This document shows, one piece after another, positions 49,133 through 61,397 of a DNA stretch of 64,000 nucleotides. The number at the start of each line of letters is the position of its first letter. Position 1 is the first letter of the stretch. The notes under the pieces are model-generated. The model saw only the letters and a list, made by a program, of their open reading frames with translations. It made no database searches and had not been told where the DNA came from. Source of the DNA: Bimastos eiseni (Eukaryota > Annelida > Clitellata > Crassiclitellata > Lumbricidae); the NCBI GenBank assembly GCA_959347315.1, contig OY365815.1, positions 20,322,803 through 20,386,802 on the forward strand. Reading direction: 5' to 3'. Position numbers and translations under genes: made by a program.

Positions 49133-52100
49133 TCAAAGGCGCTCTCATGATGCTGGTGAATACATCATTCTTCAGTCAACTGATTTTAAGCATGTGGTCT
49201 AAAGGTGATTTCAACTTTCAAATGGGATAACCATAGATCAGGTTGCTAACTTTGGTAGTCTATGGTCAGCATCTATGTTACGTAACTGGCAGTTATTGCT
49301 TTTAACAACAGTCTCGTAGCATAGCAAGTTCAGTATATTCAGAGAAATTATGAATCTTGAGATTTGTTTCATTGTTTTAAATTTATGTGTGCATGTTTTG
49401 CCAGAATATTGGAAACAGTGATGTCTCAACTAAAACAGCTTTGCCTTTGATATTGCTTTTGATGTATGCATGCCATATATGTTCAAATTTTCATATGATA
49501 AACCACATTACGAATGAACAGGCCTAGCCATGCAGGAGGGCCATTTTGCACAATTGTAAAAATTTACCGAGCTCTAGTGGGTCGCGTGTTGGATTTCCTT
49601 AATAGAGTCAGTTTCTATTATTTATGCTCTGAAGCTTTCACTGGCGGCAGAGGTCACAAGATCAAATTAAGTTCTTACAATGGTTCTGAGATTTTCTCTT
49701 AGTATTTGGCTAAATGAAAGAGAGTCTCATTAACAGGTCTGTGCTGCCAATATAAATTTGAAAACCTTGAGTTGCTTGGTACTGAGGTGTTACAGCTTAA
49801 TTTTTTTGTCTGCACGCTCAAATTTATCTTTACCTTTGCAACTGAGTTTCTTTCATGAGCCTCACGTTTGTGTGTACATTGTGCATACCTGTTTGTCATC
49901 TGTACCCGTATTTGCATGTGTGTACCTATGTGCACCTGTGTGTTGTATTGTGCATGTGTTATTTATGTCTAAGTTTACTGTAACGATCTGTGTACGGTTT
50001 GGAAAGGGAGGGCAATCAGCTGTTCCGTTTGATGTTTCTCATTTCAATGCCACCTGTTAGAATGTTCGTTTTCGTTCGTGACGTTGCCTGGTTCGGTCCC
50101 AGTGGAATGCCTCTTAACTTTGTCACACATATTCAGATGAGTTGGATGCTGCAGCAAATAAAATCTGGTCGATCAATCTCAAAGGTTTGGATTAACGATG
50201 GAAATTTGTCAATTGTAGCATGGCGGCAAAGAGCTTATGAAAGACCTGCCATTCTTCCCTCTTTCAATTCCTACTGTTGAAATATTTAATTGAACATGTT
50301 ACCATGTGGCATTTATGGACTTTCTGTATTCTGATTCAGTCCGTTGATCCATAAATCCCTCAAATGAATTTATATTAATTGCAAAGGGCGTGGTTAGGCC
50401 ATTTTTAAATCCAACTTGGTGTACTAATAGGCAGTTCATAATATATGTATATATATAGTATATTATATATATATATATAATATATGCATATATTATTTCA
50501 CATCTGATTGAAACAGTTTGTGTGGTATATGATTTTGCACGAGTTTTAAAAATGAGGGTGTGTGACTAAATATTGAAATAGAATCTGATAACATTGAGCA
50601 TTTCCTTCCCTTGAAGAAGCAACATTGATTTTTGACATGATGATGAATGAAAATGGCTGTGTATGTGACAGTCCACAGCGACACCAAAATATCTTGCGTT
50701 TTGCTTTGCGGTACTACCAGCTGATCATCTATCGTTTCATAGAGTTTGGGGTAGAAACATTTATCAGAATTATGGTACATGTAGGTATATTAATACTTAT
50801 TCTTATTACACCTATGACCTGGTGGTTAATCTAGTGAGGGCAGGCACCCTTTGAAGACTGGTGGATTCGAGGGCAAGAAAACACAAAGATTATGTACAAT
50901 TTGTTTGTTATTTTTTGTTGCCAGGATGATGCAGCAAATTGAAATGGCAATATCAGGAATTTTTTTGCTATTTTTCGCTAGTGCTGATTAGTTTGATCTC
51001 ATACAATATCTACTTTTTAAGAAACTAATCTATCGAATTGATAGCCATTGTTTTTAATGCATTAAGACGTACTGTGATAAAAACTTTTATGATGATCATA
51101 CAATAATGTGGTGTTGAGATGCACTGTTTAGCCTTATTGTTCTAAGTGTGACCACAGTTAAAGATAATAAGATCATGTTTCCCTTGGCACTTCTAAGAGT
51201 ACACGCTGCACGATGTGGGACTGTATATTTCACAGAGCCAAGATGCAAATTTGGATTTGGGGTTTTAGTAGTTTTCTGCCTATTTTGTCTTTGAGAGCTT
51301 TTGTTATGGGTGTGTCTGAGGAACTACATGAATGTGTTACCAAGATTGGATTATGAAGCAGGTAATGGATGCTTTATTCCAGTAAGCTCAATGCAATTGG
51401 AGCATCCACCTTGCAAACTAAGTTTCCATGCATAATTACTTGACTATGTAGTAAATATGTAATGACACCGAATGGTAAGGTCACAACACATGGAGTAATT
51501 TATTTTTCCCTCATGGATTTCAACTGGACTTATCCTGGAAATAGGCCTGCTGATCAACTTTGCATTGCAGCAAGCATTGACTAATGCTGTGAGTACCATA
51601 GTTGGATGTTCTTGTAGGATTATTATTTATTATTAGTTTCATCATAATTCATTATGATTATTAGTATTCTTCTATTCTTACCTTTGGTCATAAGGATTAA
51701 AAGCTGGTGGTAGCAGTCGAATGTCAGAAGTCTTCTAGAACAGCAGATTGTATTATTATTATTGTTGTTGCTGTTGTTGTTATTACTTTTAACTATCACT
51801 CTTAGTAAGCAATATATTGCATAGTGGTATGCAGTACCATTTGGGAATCATTAGAATGGAATCTGATCATTGGATGTATTGTTCCCTACCAAGTGAACTG
51901 CATCTTTAACTGTTTGGTCTGCCTCCCCCTTGTAGCAGTCTTAGCAAAAGACCAGGGAAGAGACACAGGCTTATCAGAGAGACCTTTTGAGAAAGATTTG
52001 ATCTCAGGAAGATGGACGTGGCAGTCTATCGATTGATTCCTTGGGGCAGTGATTATGGCGTTGCGTCGTACATGAGTAGAAAGTGTGGTAAAAGCAGATT

Positions 52101-52429
52101 TATTAAAGTGACTGTAAGTAAAAAATAGCCCATAAGTGTTTTATAGTTATCGATTCAGTCATCAGTTGATTCCTCTGTGCCTTGATTATTGCATTGCATA
52201 CCTACAAAGGGTGGTTAAAAACAAATTTGTTAAATAGCGGACAAACAATTATTGGTTTTCTTTTATGACAACCAAGCAGTATATGAAGTAAAGAAGTTTA
52301 TTATCAGCAGGAACTAGCTTTGTTCTGGGTTCATTTAATAAATTTTCTTGGCTGCTGAGAAAGGTAATTGGCACACATTTAACCTAGAGCAGCAGGGTGG
52401 CTTTGAAAGTGAGTTGGCAGCTGTAAGAT

Positions 52430-53195
52430 CTGGAAGTTTGAAAGGGTCCAGTGAACAGTCGCACGGTACTTAACACCGCTAAAACTCAATTCATCTGGCT
52501 GGGTGATCGAGGACGAATGGCAGGTGGTGACCAGTGCTTGGTGGCAGAAACCTTTTCCCATGTCACCTTTCTTTGACTATTTCAAGACTTAGGGATAATT
52601 CTAGAACAGGAACTTAGCCTGTCTCTGCATATAAATCAGCTCACCATAGTTGTAAATATCAGCTTTCCCAGGTGCCAACTGCTTCTTGCTCCCTATCTTA
52701 TAACTTTCTGCTTTTCTAATCCATACCGTTGTCACCAGCCGACATTAAACTGTTGCTCGGTCCTGGTGGGTGCCTGCCCCTCGTGCTAATAGCTCGTCTT
52801 GATCCAGTTCATTGCTTCGCTGCCCGCCTCATTGGATGCTTCTCTAATATACTTCTGTTTTGGACTGCATGCGTTGGCTTCCAATCTCGAAACAGATCAG
52901 CTGTAGCTGGTCTGACGGTGCAAGCTTTTTCGGCTCTGCCCGAACATATTTTCGAGAGCCTTGCTGCCCTGTTTCTGCCTTGACTGGCCATTGAGCTCAT
53001 TGTTCTTCAACTCAACCTTGCAGCACCATTGCTTCTCATTTGTTGGCCCCTCCATCTGGAACGCACTCCCTTTAAAGATGCGAAAGCTGCCAAGGTGTAA
53101 TACACCTTTGTCTAAAAACTTTCTTGAGCCTGAATTGCATCTGGTGGTTGGATTGGGCCTCTGAAGAAGTGCCATATAAATTTTTCAAATGAATG
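52430..53195 (+). mobile_element. LINE remnant (CR1/L2 type), reverse transcriptase C-terminal part and 3-prime end
   Basis: Broken frames give LNTAKTQFIWLGDRG, then DLGIILEQELSLSLHINQL, and near the end FSFVGPSIWNALPLKMRK. All are landmark segments of CR1/L2 ORF2 in the correct order. The copy ends GTGCCATATAAAT followed by an AATGAATGAATG tail. Frameshifts and stops make it non-functional. Confidence 0.85.
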
Positions 53196-53420
53196 AATGA
53201 CTTAATGAACTGTCCACATTGACTGATCTCTAGGCTGACTATAAATTTTGTGTACAATAGACGCCACTCAAGGCTGTTGTTCTTTGCATTGAATGTCTGG
53301 ACATTCCTCTCCCTTGCAAGCGTATGATGCCGGCTGCAGGCGTATTTTCTGCCACAACATCGAAGAAAGTCCATCAGTTTCCAATCCTCTAGGTTTTCTC
53401 TTGTTTCCTGCAAATAACAG

Positions 53421-53485
53421 TTACAGACCCATATATCTACTAGGAATTTTCTTCTTGGCTGCCATTTGCATGCGAGTCGTCCATC
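53421..53485 (+). CDS. Candidate transmembrane exon
   Basis: Acceptor TTGTTTCCTGCAAATAACAG and donor CATC/GTAAAC bound a 65-nt exon in phase 2 to phase 1. It encodes YRPIYLLGIFFLAAICMRVV, an obvious membrane helix. The tandem NAG acceptor 6 nt downstream would remove two residues. Phases match the exons at 48901-48991 and 59134-59274. It lies just after a LINE remnant and is not LINE-like. Confidence 0.4.
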
Positions 53486-53875
53486 GTAAACAGAATCAGA
53501 TTATTTATTAGCTTCTCATACTGTTACGTTTACATTATTGTGCAAGTCGTTTTTGAGCAATATTTTGAGAATATTGACTTTAAGAAGTGGAGCTCTGTTG
53601 ATGACATGGGATTCATGTAATTCCAGATGAATTAGCATCCACTGTCATGTCTGGAGGAAACTCCGTGACGTTTTGCTCGTGGTATTGCATCTTGAGTCAT
53701 GTTGAGTTAATTATCTGTGACAAGTGTAAACGATTTTCCATAATTTCGTTGATTATTCTGTGACTTGATCAGACTGTATTACCTAAGTTGCTTTATTAGA
53801 GATTTGTATCAATCCGTGATGACACTGATGGGAGGGTATCAAGAGAAACGTACATTCATGACCAAAATTCATGCC

Positions 53876-54171
53876 ATTAAAATCCCCATTTCATTCAATT
53901 CTTGATTGCATTAATATCTCAATTCCACAAAATGTATATTCTATTATAATCTCCATTAAGATCTGCAATTCATTAGAGTCTTTATTTCATTAAAATCTTC
54001 ATTTCATTTAGCTCTCCGTTCTATTAAAATCTCAATTTAATTAAAATCTCCATTCCATTAAATATTCATTCCATTAAAATCTCAATTTCATTAAAATCTC
54101 CATTCCATTAAATATTCATTCCATTAAAATCTTCAATCCATTAAAATCTCAACTTCATTAAAATCTCCATT
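53876..54171. repeat. Degenerate minisatellite, about 16-18 bp unit
   Basis: Repeated CATTAAAATCTCCATTC-like units with ATTAAATATTCATTC variants, about 17 copies, decaying towards the left. Confidence 0.85.
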
Positions 54172-54480
54172 TCTGTCTCGTCATCAGTGGCCACTTTCCA
54201 ATCTTTCTGTTCCTTTTTCTGTCTTCTCCATTTTTGGATTGCATGAATTAGTATAGTTAGCACCCTATGGTTTACATGCTTTGCAGGAACTTGTGAGATT
54301 AAATTAGGGCTTCAATTATCTTCTGTCTGAGTTCTGACATGGCCTTGGGAAATGGGCAAGGAACAACTATGGTATGATATTATCAAGCCAACTGAACACG
54401 ATGGATTGCTGAGTTGACCCAGATGCATGGTATTCCATGGATAGCCAGCTAGCCATTCACTGTGGCACTTAATGTAATGT

Positions 54481-54545
54481 AATCAATCACTTATATAGCA
54501 CCCCTTCAAGATATCTACTCAGAAGCGCTCTCTGCGCTGGCCTCA
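54481..54545 (-). mobile_element. LINE 3-prime-end fragment
   Basis: On the minus strand CTTGAAGGGGTGCTATATAA is shared with the LINE end at 57385-57450 and is followed by an ATTAC-like tail. Only the terminal part is present. Confidence 0.55.
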
Positions 54546-56311
54546 ATGATGTTAAATGTCACAGTGAAGTAAAAATATATCTATTAGCAAAACTATGCAC
54601 AGTAAGCTGAAAAGAGTCAACATTGGTGGGCCCACGCACAAACGTGGAACCAACCGACAGATTTTTGTCGACAGCTGACAAATGGCATGGATGTTGTACT
54701 GAATAATTATTCAGGTCATGCTCAATAAGAGATGATCAGTGACTCCAAGGTGCCTTAGAGTGCAGACTCAAAACATCAAACAGATATATGTTTGCAGTTT
54801 TGGATGATTTAATGTAACTTTGAATGTATGTAGTGTCTTTCCACGTATTTGGAGCATCTTCATGGGTAGGCTTTCCTGGAAGACAATGAACAAAAACACT
54901 TTCATTGTCAACATTTAGCACCATTGGTCTGTGTTGCACTTCAGAGAAGAATGGCAGTGAATACTTGGGATGTGCAGTTAAGGGGCATGCCAACTGTCCT
55001 TTCCCAGGTCGACAGGTCAAGAACATGCTCAATAAGGGATTATCAATGACTTCATCCGGAAGTGCTTGTTAGGGTATCTGTAGGCATGTTACCAATACCA
55101 ACTGATTATAGCCTCCATAGTGATCAGTCAGTTTGTTAGACCCTTTGAACAGAGGGTGATGCTTCGGAAGAACGGGACACATATGTATGTATGCGCTTGT
55201 GCATGTGACTGTCTGTCTGTCTGTATGTGTGTGTGTGCATGTATGTAAGTGATATTAGGATACAATGATGTTTGGCAAAAAGACCAACCAACAAGTGTAG
55301 CAATATTCTCAACTAATTCCCTTCAGACTAATGAGCTCTTTTTTAAATATTCTCTAATAATCTGTTTTGACAACTGTACTTTATACAAACCTCGTCCATA
55401 AATCCTTATCAGATTCACTACTGCCATAGTTACAGAATGATCTTTTGTTGAACCAACTCCAGGCAATTTTGCCATGTGATATTCTGGTTCTTTAACTTGG
55501 AAAATTGAAACACGACTCCTGTAGATATTCGTTAATCTAGTTCTATCAAAATATTCAAAAATGAATGCAAATGATATTTGCTTACTGTTGCTACATCTTA
55601 GAAGTAATGTGCCAGTCTACTTTAGCTAACTGGTTAAGCTTTAAAGAGAAAGGATGGGTCTCTTTAGCTAGGCCTTGTTGAGATCTCCTTTTTCAGAGGT
55701 TTACTGATTTCTCCCTATTCATGGATGGTCTGCTAATTGTTTCTGTGTAATATTTGGTTTCATCAGTTGGAGACAATCAATAAAAATGGTTGGTTATGGT
55801 TATGTATGTATGTATGCATGTATACATGCATGTATTTATGTATCAGAGAGCTTGCTTAGAACACTTTAAGTAACTCACATGTAATTGACCTCTCCCATTT
55901 TCTAATTGGCATAGAACTTAACATGAACTGTAACAGAACAGAGTTTAATGCTGTAGTTGATCGGCAGTGGGTTAAACAACTTAAGGAAATGTAAAGGACT
56001 GTTGACATTTGAGTAAGACTTGTGTATGGTCTTTAGAAATGATTGGACTACATGTAGTTTTGCAGAGGTTCTCACAACGTGGAATAAATAACACTAAGTA
56101 CAATGATGCATCAAATACAAAACATGCTTTTACAAGTTATACATATAAATAATATGAGTTCTGTTTGCTTCAATTATCTCACTAACTGGATATGCATTTT
56201 GTATTGGTTAGGCAAGATGTTTTTTTTAAAATTACTGCCATAAATGGAGCTTTCACTAATAACGGTAGGCCTACTTAGAGAGTATTTTGTATTAATTTAT
56301 CTCAAGAGGAA

Positions 56312-56520
56312 GCTGCTCGACTGTGTAGTGATTGGCTGGACTGTCAATTGAGAGGTCGGGGGTTCAAATCCTCACGCAGAAATTTGGGTCGAGATTTCTG
56401 ATCAACCTGCGCCCCCTATCCAACTCGGACATGATGAGTACACTGACTGTACACTGTCAGTGGGAAGATGAGACGGCAAGGGATAGGATTGGCCAACCGC
56501 CCTTATTATGCAGAGGCTAA
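56312..56520 (+). mobile_element. tRNA-derived SINE
   Basis: The plus strand carries an A-box-like TGTGTAGTGATTGG, an anticodon-loop-like CTGTCAA and a B box GGGTTCAAATCC (about 56360-56371), with GCTGC and GCAG able to pair as a short acceptor stem. About 140 bp of body follows. The GTC in the loop suggests a tRNA-Asp-like origin, weakly. Confidence 0.7.
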
Positions 56521-57384
56521 GAAAATGCAGTCACTAACACTTCATAGCCATGGCTGCCTCTCAGGTTAACTTAAGGAACTGCTGTTCCAGTGAATGTTCC
56601 TCTTATTCTTGCCTCAAGAGAGGATACACCATGTACAACACAGTTACTGTGCACAACTACAGTTTCACAGTTACCAGACTATCGTTCTCTGTCTGCCTGT
56701 AGGACAGTTGATAATATATGGTCTGCCAACATCCATGGAGCAATTCAGAATCATACTTCCTCGTGGAATTGACAGCAGAGTATTTTGGCCAACATGGGGC
56801 GATATTAACCTGTCCAACATTTCATGTTTACACCCTCTGCAGAAATATCTGTAGGCATTCGTGCATATTTCCCTCTTGAATTTGTCAGGGTGACTTTTTT
56901 CCCAGGCTGACATTTTGTTACATCCTAAGGTCAATTGCATCGTCCTAGTTTCAAATATAACCCGTAGATACTAGATGGCCTGCGGTCAGTCTACACTTCT
57001 CTTTTATGCACCTGGTTCTTTGTCTCCTTCCTCTCTGACTTTTGCACCGCTTAAATAACCTTGAGCCACGCTGAACGTTAATTTGCTTTCCATTACATTC
57101 CATTGTCATCAGATGAATCGAATTAGGCAAAGGCTGGCTGCATACAGATTCAGAGGATTTCCCACAGAAGACGACATACATGGTCCCCGCTTTCTATGGC
57201 CACCCAGCTCCACCGTTTACTCCTCTTCAGTGCAAGAGATCTATGCACCTCCATTCAACTTTCTAATTGAATGACTGAACGCTTTCATGATGAGAGTGTA
57301 CTAAAGGTGACAGGGAAACCAATTCAGCTCCTCGTTAATGTGTTAAAGTTGAACCATTTGTGGAATGTTCTGTTCATTTATTCA

Positions 57385-57880
57385 TTCATTCTGAGAATTT
57401 ATATAGCACCCCTTCAAGAAGCCTACTCAGAGGCACTCCCCACTCAGCCACGGCTAAACAGTGAAGACTTTAGTAGTTGGCTGAAAACAGGCATCTCCAG
57501 TTCGAGTGGGAGCCCATTCTAGGTGGAGGGCCCAATAATGGAGAAGGCGTGGTGCCCGCCTTAAATGAGAACGTCTCAGAGGACAAGAGGCTCGTTAGTA
57601 GGGTAAATTCGGAAATAGGGCGATTGAGGCTAGAAATGTTGGGACGGAGCACAACCACCAGTGAGACACAGCCAAATTTGGTAAGCGATGCGCTGCGAGG
57701 CAGGGAGCCAGCTCAAAACATCGCCTGTGTAAGTGGAGACTAAGGCATAGTTTGGAATATAACTAATACGTTGGGCTGCTGAACAAAGGGCTAGGTCAAG
57801 ACGTCCTAAAGAACCAGATGGGATTCCACTAAGACTCAAGCAACAGTGATTGACCCTGCTGGTAACAAAAGCATGCACAG
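57385..57880 (-). mobile_element. LINE remnant (CR1/L2 type), RT C-terminus and 3-prime end
   Basis: The minus strand encodes HAFVTSRVNHCCLSLSGIPS and then VLSWLPASQRIAYQIWLCLT, matching the HAFVTSRLDYCNSLL and LHWLPVKQRIxYKILLL landmarks of CR1/L2 reverse transcriptases. About 250 bp later the copy ends GGTGCTATATAAATTC with an AATGAATGAATA tail. Internal stops make it dead. Confidence 0.85.
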
Positions 57881-58830
57881 AAACAACGGTATCACATGAG
57901 AGAGAGAGTGGAGCGCAACACGCAGCTGGTAGTATCAGACCAAATTAATGTGTTGCAAATTACTGAGCTCATGGCCAAGCGCCACCTAAGGTCACGAACA
58001 GTAAGTGAAAAGTGACATGCGGCCAACAGGTGCATGTCTACACCAGCCAGCTGTCTTCAACTGCCAAGACACTGGTACGTAGCAATATTCCTAGATGATG
58101 TTAACCGATGTAAAACAAATTTGATGTCTGTAACTGATATTGCTGCACTCATTCAGGAGCAAAATCAAAGACCACAGGTCGCTACACTGTGCTTTAGAGG
58201 GTAGCTTCGCAATAGATGTACTGCTGCCATGGATGCCTTCAGAAGTACCTTGCAAGGGGAGGGGGTTAAACATTGCAACCTTGTGGGCGTTACAAATTTA
58301 ATAATAATAATAATAATTGCAGACTCTTGCAAACCAACCCTGTTCAATTGTACATCCAGGAAGCGGCAAGTGCCCCATATTGACATCCTGTGTGACTGTC
58401 TATATCTGTTGCCTACAACGTATATCACTAGATTTTCAGAGATAATGTACTGGTATACACCCTGACGTCCATCACATTTTTTGCATTTCTTCCTTTGTGT
58501 TTTACTCCTTGTAAGCTCATCAATTGCTTGTCGTTTGACAGTTTTCAGAGGATTTCTTGGATTGATTCTGGGTGTCATTCTGTAGCTGCCAATAGTCTGA
58601 CTGTACACTATGCAGACATTTTACTTGCACATTTTGTGTTTTGTATTATTGTTGCTTCATGTAATCATCGTGGTCATCCTCTCCATCATCACCATCCGTT
58701 ATCTTCATCCCTTAGTTGGACCCTGTATGTACTAATATGTAAGGAAGTATTGGTGGTCCTCACATGGTGACTTTTCTAATTAGCTGAGCACTGTTTGTGT
58801 ACAGTTGAAGTTTTGATTTTTATTGACTTT

Positions 58831-58874
58831 GAGCAATATTTGAGCAATATTTGAGCAATATTTGAGCAATATTT
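58831..58874. repeat. Four tandem copies of the 11-mer GAGCAATATTT
   Basis: Perfect short tandem repeat directly abutting the hairpin at 58877-58925. Confidence 0.95.
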
Positions 58875-58876
58875 GA

Positions 58877-58925
58877 GAAAACCACATCAGAGACATTCGA
58901 TATGAGTGCCTCTGACGTGGTTTTC
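58877..58925. repeat. Short hairpin-forming inverted repeat
   Basis: GAAAACCACATCAGAG and CTCTGACGTGGTTTTC pair with one mismatch. Pairing extends a few bases further around a loop of about 7 nt. The length is in the range of a pre-miRNA-like stem, but no other support exists. Confidence 0.7.
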
Positions 58926-59133
58926 TTGCAAAGAAGATTTTAAGATGTTATGTGATGATTGCAAAATCTTGCTATGACTTCTGGCTGTGTGCTAATATGT
59001 ACATATCATCATATGTATCTGGTGCCATGTCGAGGTTTATAATTCCTAAGACAATAACTTTGTAGTTCTTATAGTTGTTCCATTATATTTCAAGTTCTAA
59101 ATATGCTAAACCTAGTTTTGCATTTTTTTTCAG

Positions 59134-59274
59134 ATAATCAAGTGAGACTTATTGTGTCGAGTGTCATGCATCTTGTCATTTGTGACTTATGTCAACCTTT
59201 TGTGTTGTTGACACTTCTCGTCGTTTTCCTGACTTCCAATGACTCGGGGGTCATCTGCACAGGGCCTACAAGAG
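59134..59274 (+). CDS. Candidate transmembrane exon (best of the series)
   Basis: The acceptor is a long pyrimidine run (CATTTTTTTTCAG) and the donor is AGAG/GTAGGC. The 141-nt exon is symmetric, phase 1 to 1. It encodes NQVRLIVSSVMHLVICDLCQ followed by PFVLLTLLVVFLTS and a hydrophilic tail ending GPTR. This suggests two closely spaced hydrophobic segments. The start phase fits the donor at 53485. No family is recognised. The splice sites and hydrophobicity are seen; the gene model is inferred. Confidence 0.5.
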
Positions 59275-59402
59275 GTAGGCATTGCTTGTTCCTTCATCAG
59301 TTGCCATTTCGATGTTAAATTTTTATAAAGCCGCCTTATTTTGTATAACTTACTTTCTGTAACCATTCTCTTGCAACTGGTTGGCGTCTTTTGCCTTTTC
59401 AG

Positions 59403-59470
59403 ATGAACTGCACGCTCAGACTTTTAATGCTTATTGTTCAGAGCTGATGTCAATTTTATCATCCCTTTGA
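59403..59470 (+). CDS. Possible terminal exon with stop codon
   Basis: A TTTTGCCTTTTCAG acceptor follows the previous exon after only 128 bp. Continuing in the required phase gives DELHAQTFNAYCSELMSILS and, two residues later, a TGA stop at 59468-59470. A cytosolic tail of about 22 residues would fit a small membrane protein. No polyadenylation signal was found nearby, so an alternative downstream exon is possible. Confidence 0.25.
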
Positions 59471-60125
59471 AAGACTTCACCGTCAAAGCCCTGCGATTTT
59501 AGATGGTTTGGGGAAATGACTGTTTGCTAGGAAAAGCCCCTGTGGATGGATTAAATTCTACCATCTGTTTCAGAGCAAGGAGTTAATTTATCCACTACAG
59601 AAAGTTAAGCATCAGACATGTTCACAGGGGGTGGGTTTTGTCATGTATATGCAACGGAAGGAAAGGGAGAGTGAAGACCTCGTGATGCTTACCAATTAAG
59701 CAGTGTGCTGAAGTGCTGCCTCTGAAATTCAACACAAAGTCTATCGGTCGTGGGCTATCTCTTGCAGATTGAGCGGTTCGTAAAAAGTCTAATGAACAGG
59801 TCTTTTGTTGCCGTGGATTACGGTCATCTTCACTGTTCCTGCAGCTTTGTGATTAATCTCCCTTCGTCTTTCTTTAACGACAGGCGTCAAGCCTGAGTTG
59901 CAGGTTAGGCGCCGAACAGAAGCATGATTGAAGAAGGGAGGAAGCAGTGTAACGATGGAAATAGAATGAGCTTTAACTGCTCCTTGGAATAGTAATTGTA
60001 TTTTTTGTAATACAGACATGCATTTCATGATATTGCAACAAGGTGATAAATGTTGCCTTGTTGCAACTGGCATTGTTGCTGTTGCTATTAGTATTGTTAA
60101 TGTCATCTGTGTAGGGCATTGTTAT

Positions 60126-60319
60126 CACTGTTATTATTAAGAAAAGAAAGTAACTTGCTCTGAGGGATTGCTCTTTCTTGACTGTTCGATTGTGGTTTTT
60201 CAACAAGTCCTTAACATTGGAACCACAATGCAAAGCCTTGTTGAAAAACCACAATCTAACAGTGAAGAAAAGAGCAATCCCTCAGAGCAAGTTACTTTCT
60301 TTTCTTAATAATAGCAGTG
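60126..60319. mobile_element. Near-perfect 194-bp inverted repeat (fold-back or MITE)
   Basis: Arms of 82 and 83 nt (60126-60207 and 60237-60319) differ by three substitutions and one indel, with a 29-nt loop. The ends read CACTG and CAGTG. An element that can fold almost completely is either a palindromic MITE or a potential hairpin RNA source. No coding capacity. Confidence 0.85.
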
Positions 60320-60534
60320 TTTCCAACCTTCATAACCCTAATTCTGGAGCCCCAGTGTTTATTATGGCATGATATAACAATGACCAGTTTGCCCTACCTC
60401 ACCCAACTATTATTAGTTTACCTGAGGCAGGAACCAAAAAATTTACTAATAGGAAGAATCTCTGATCAAAATCAGACGTAGTCAACAAATATCTATTAAC
60501 AATCAATCAGTCAATCAATCAATTGGTCAATCAA

Positions 60535-60905
60535 GCAATTTTATACAGCACCTCTACCTAGGAGGCTCTACCAAACCAGAGCAAGTAGAAGAACTTGGAC
60601 TTTAGCAACTGATGGAACTGAGACCAGGAGACAAGTTGATGGACCAACCACGTAGAACGAGTGGGTCTGCATCATGACAGAACGGGCAAATAGTAGAACC
60701 GTCGAGTCGCGATGAACCAAGGATAACAACATGTATAGGCCAGTGCAAGGGAATACAGTGTGGCATAGTTCCCACATATAAAAGGTCTGGGTAGGACATG
60801 GCCTTACCAAGGAAACAGCCATGAATGAGATGCCCTTTTGGTATGGAAGCCAGTGCAAAACAACACGACATAGTGAAATATTTGGTCAGGTTTGCAAACC
60901 CATCA
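60535..60905 (-). mobile_element. LINE remnant (CR1/L2 type), RT C-terminus and 3-prime end
   Basis: The minus strand reads HWLPYQKGISFMAV, the decayed LHWLPxxxRIxFK landmark. Frame-shifted sequence follows that resembles the C-terminal VGPSxWNxLP part. It ends GAGGTGCTGTATAAAATTG followed by an (ATTG)n-type tail (60490-60535). Confidence 0.7.
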
Positions 60906-61197
60906 ATGAGACCTCCTGACCTTGGAATTCCAAATTGCAAAGATGATGATGATTATTATTATTATTATGAATATTTTCGTTTTCATTATCCTATTTTTAG
61001 ACCCTAAAAATTTAATATCTTGGAAATTCAAAAGCAATGTTTCAATTAAACCTGCCACTGAACAAATAAAAAATCAAGTTAGGAGCACTTTCTTGAAAAG
61101 AGTTTTTCTTCTTGGAAAGTGATGAAGAAGCATTTAAATGTTCTGTGTATTTTTATGCGAATACGGGGATCATAATAATGATATCTTCATTTTATTT

Positions 61198-61397
61198 NNN
61201 NNNNNNNNNNNNNNNNNNNNNNNNNNNNNNNNNNNNNNNNNNNNNNNNNNNNNNNNNNNNNNNNNNNNNNNNNNNNNNNNNNNNNNNNNNNNNNNNNNNN
61301 NNNNNNNNNNNNNNNNNNNNNNNNNNNNNNNNNNNNNNNNNNNNNNNNNNNNNNNNNNNNNNNNNNNNNNNNNNNNNNNNNNNNNNNNNNNNNNNNN
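61198..61397. other. Assembly gap of 200 N
   Basis: Exactly 200 N, the usual placeholder for a gap of unknown size. Open frames through it are meaningless. Confidence 1.

Larger units (their letters stand above)
53486..59133. other. Putative intron 3
   Basis: A 5.6-kb AT-rich interval holding a minisatellite, a SINE, two LINE remnants, TATG runs (55795-55845) and an 11-bp tandem repeat. No other exon is supported here. Confidence 0.3.

Noticed and set aside
50051..50280. Protein-like plus-strand segment beginning MFVFVRDVAWFGPSG
   Set aside because: It has an acceptor-like start, but no convincing donor in a phase that joins the neighbouring candidate exons.
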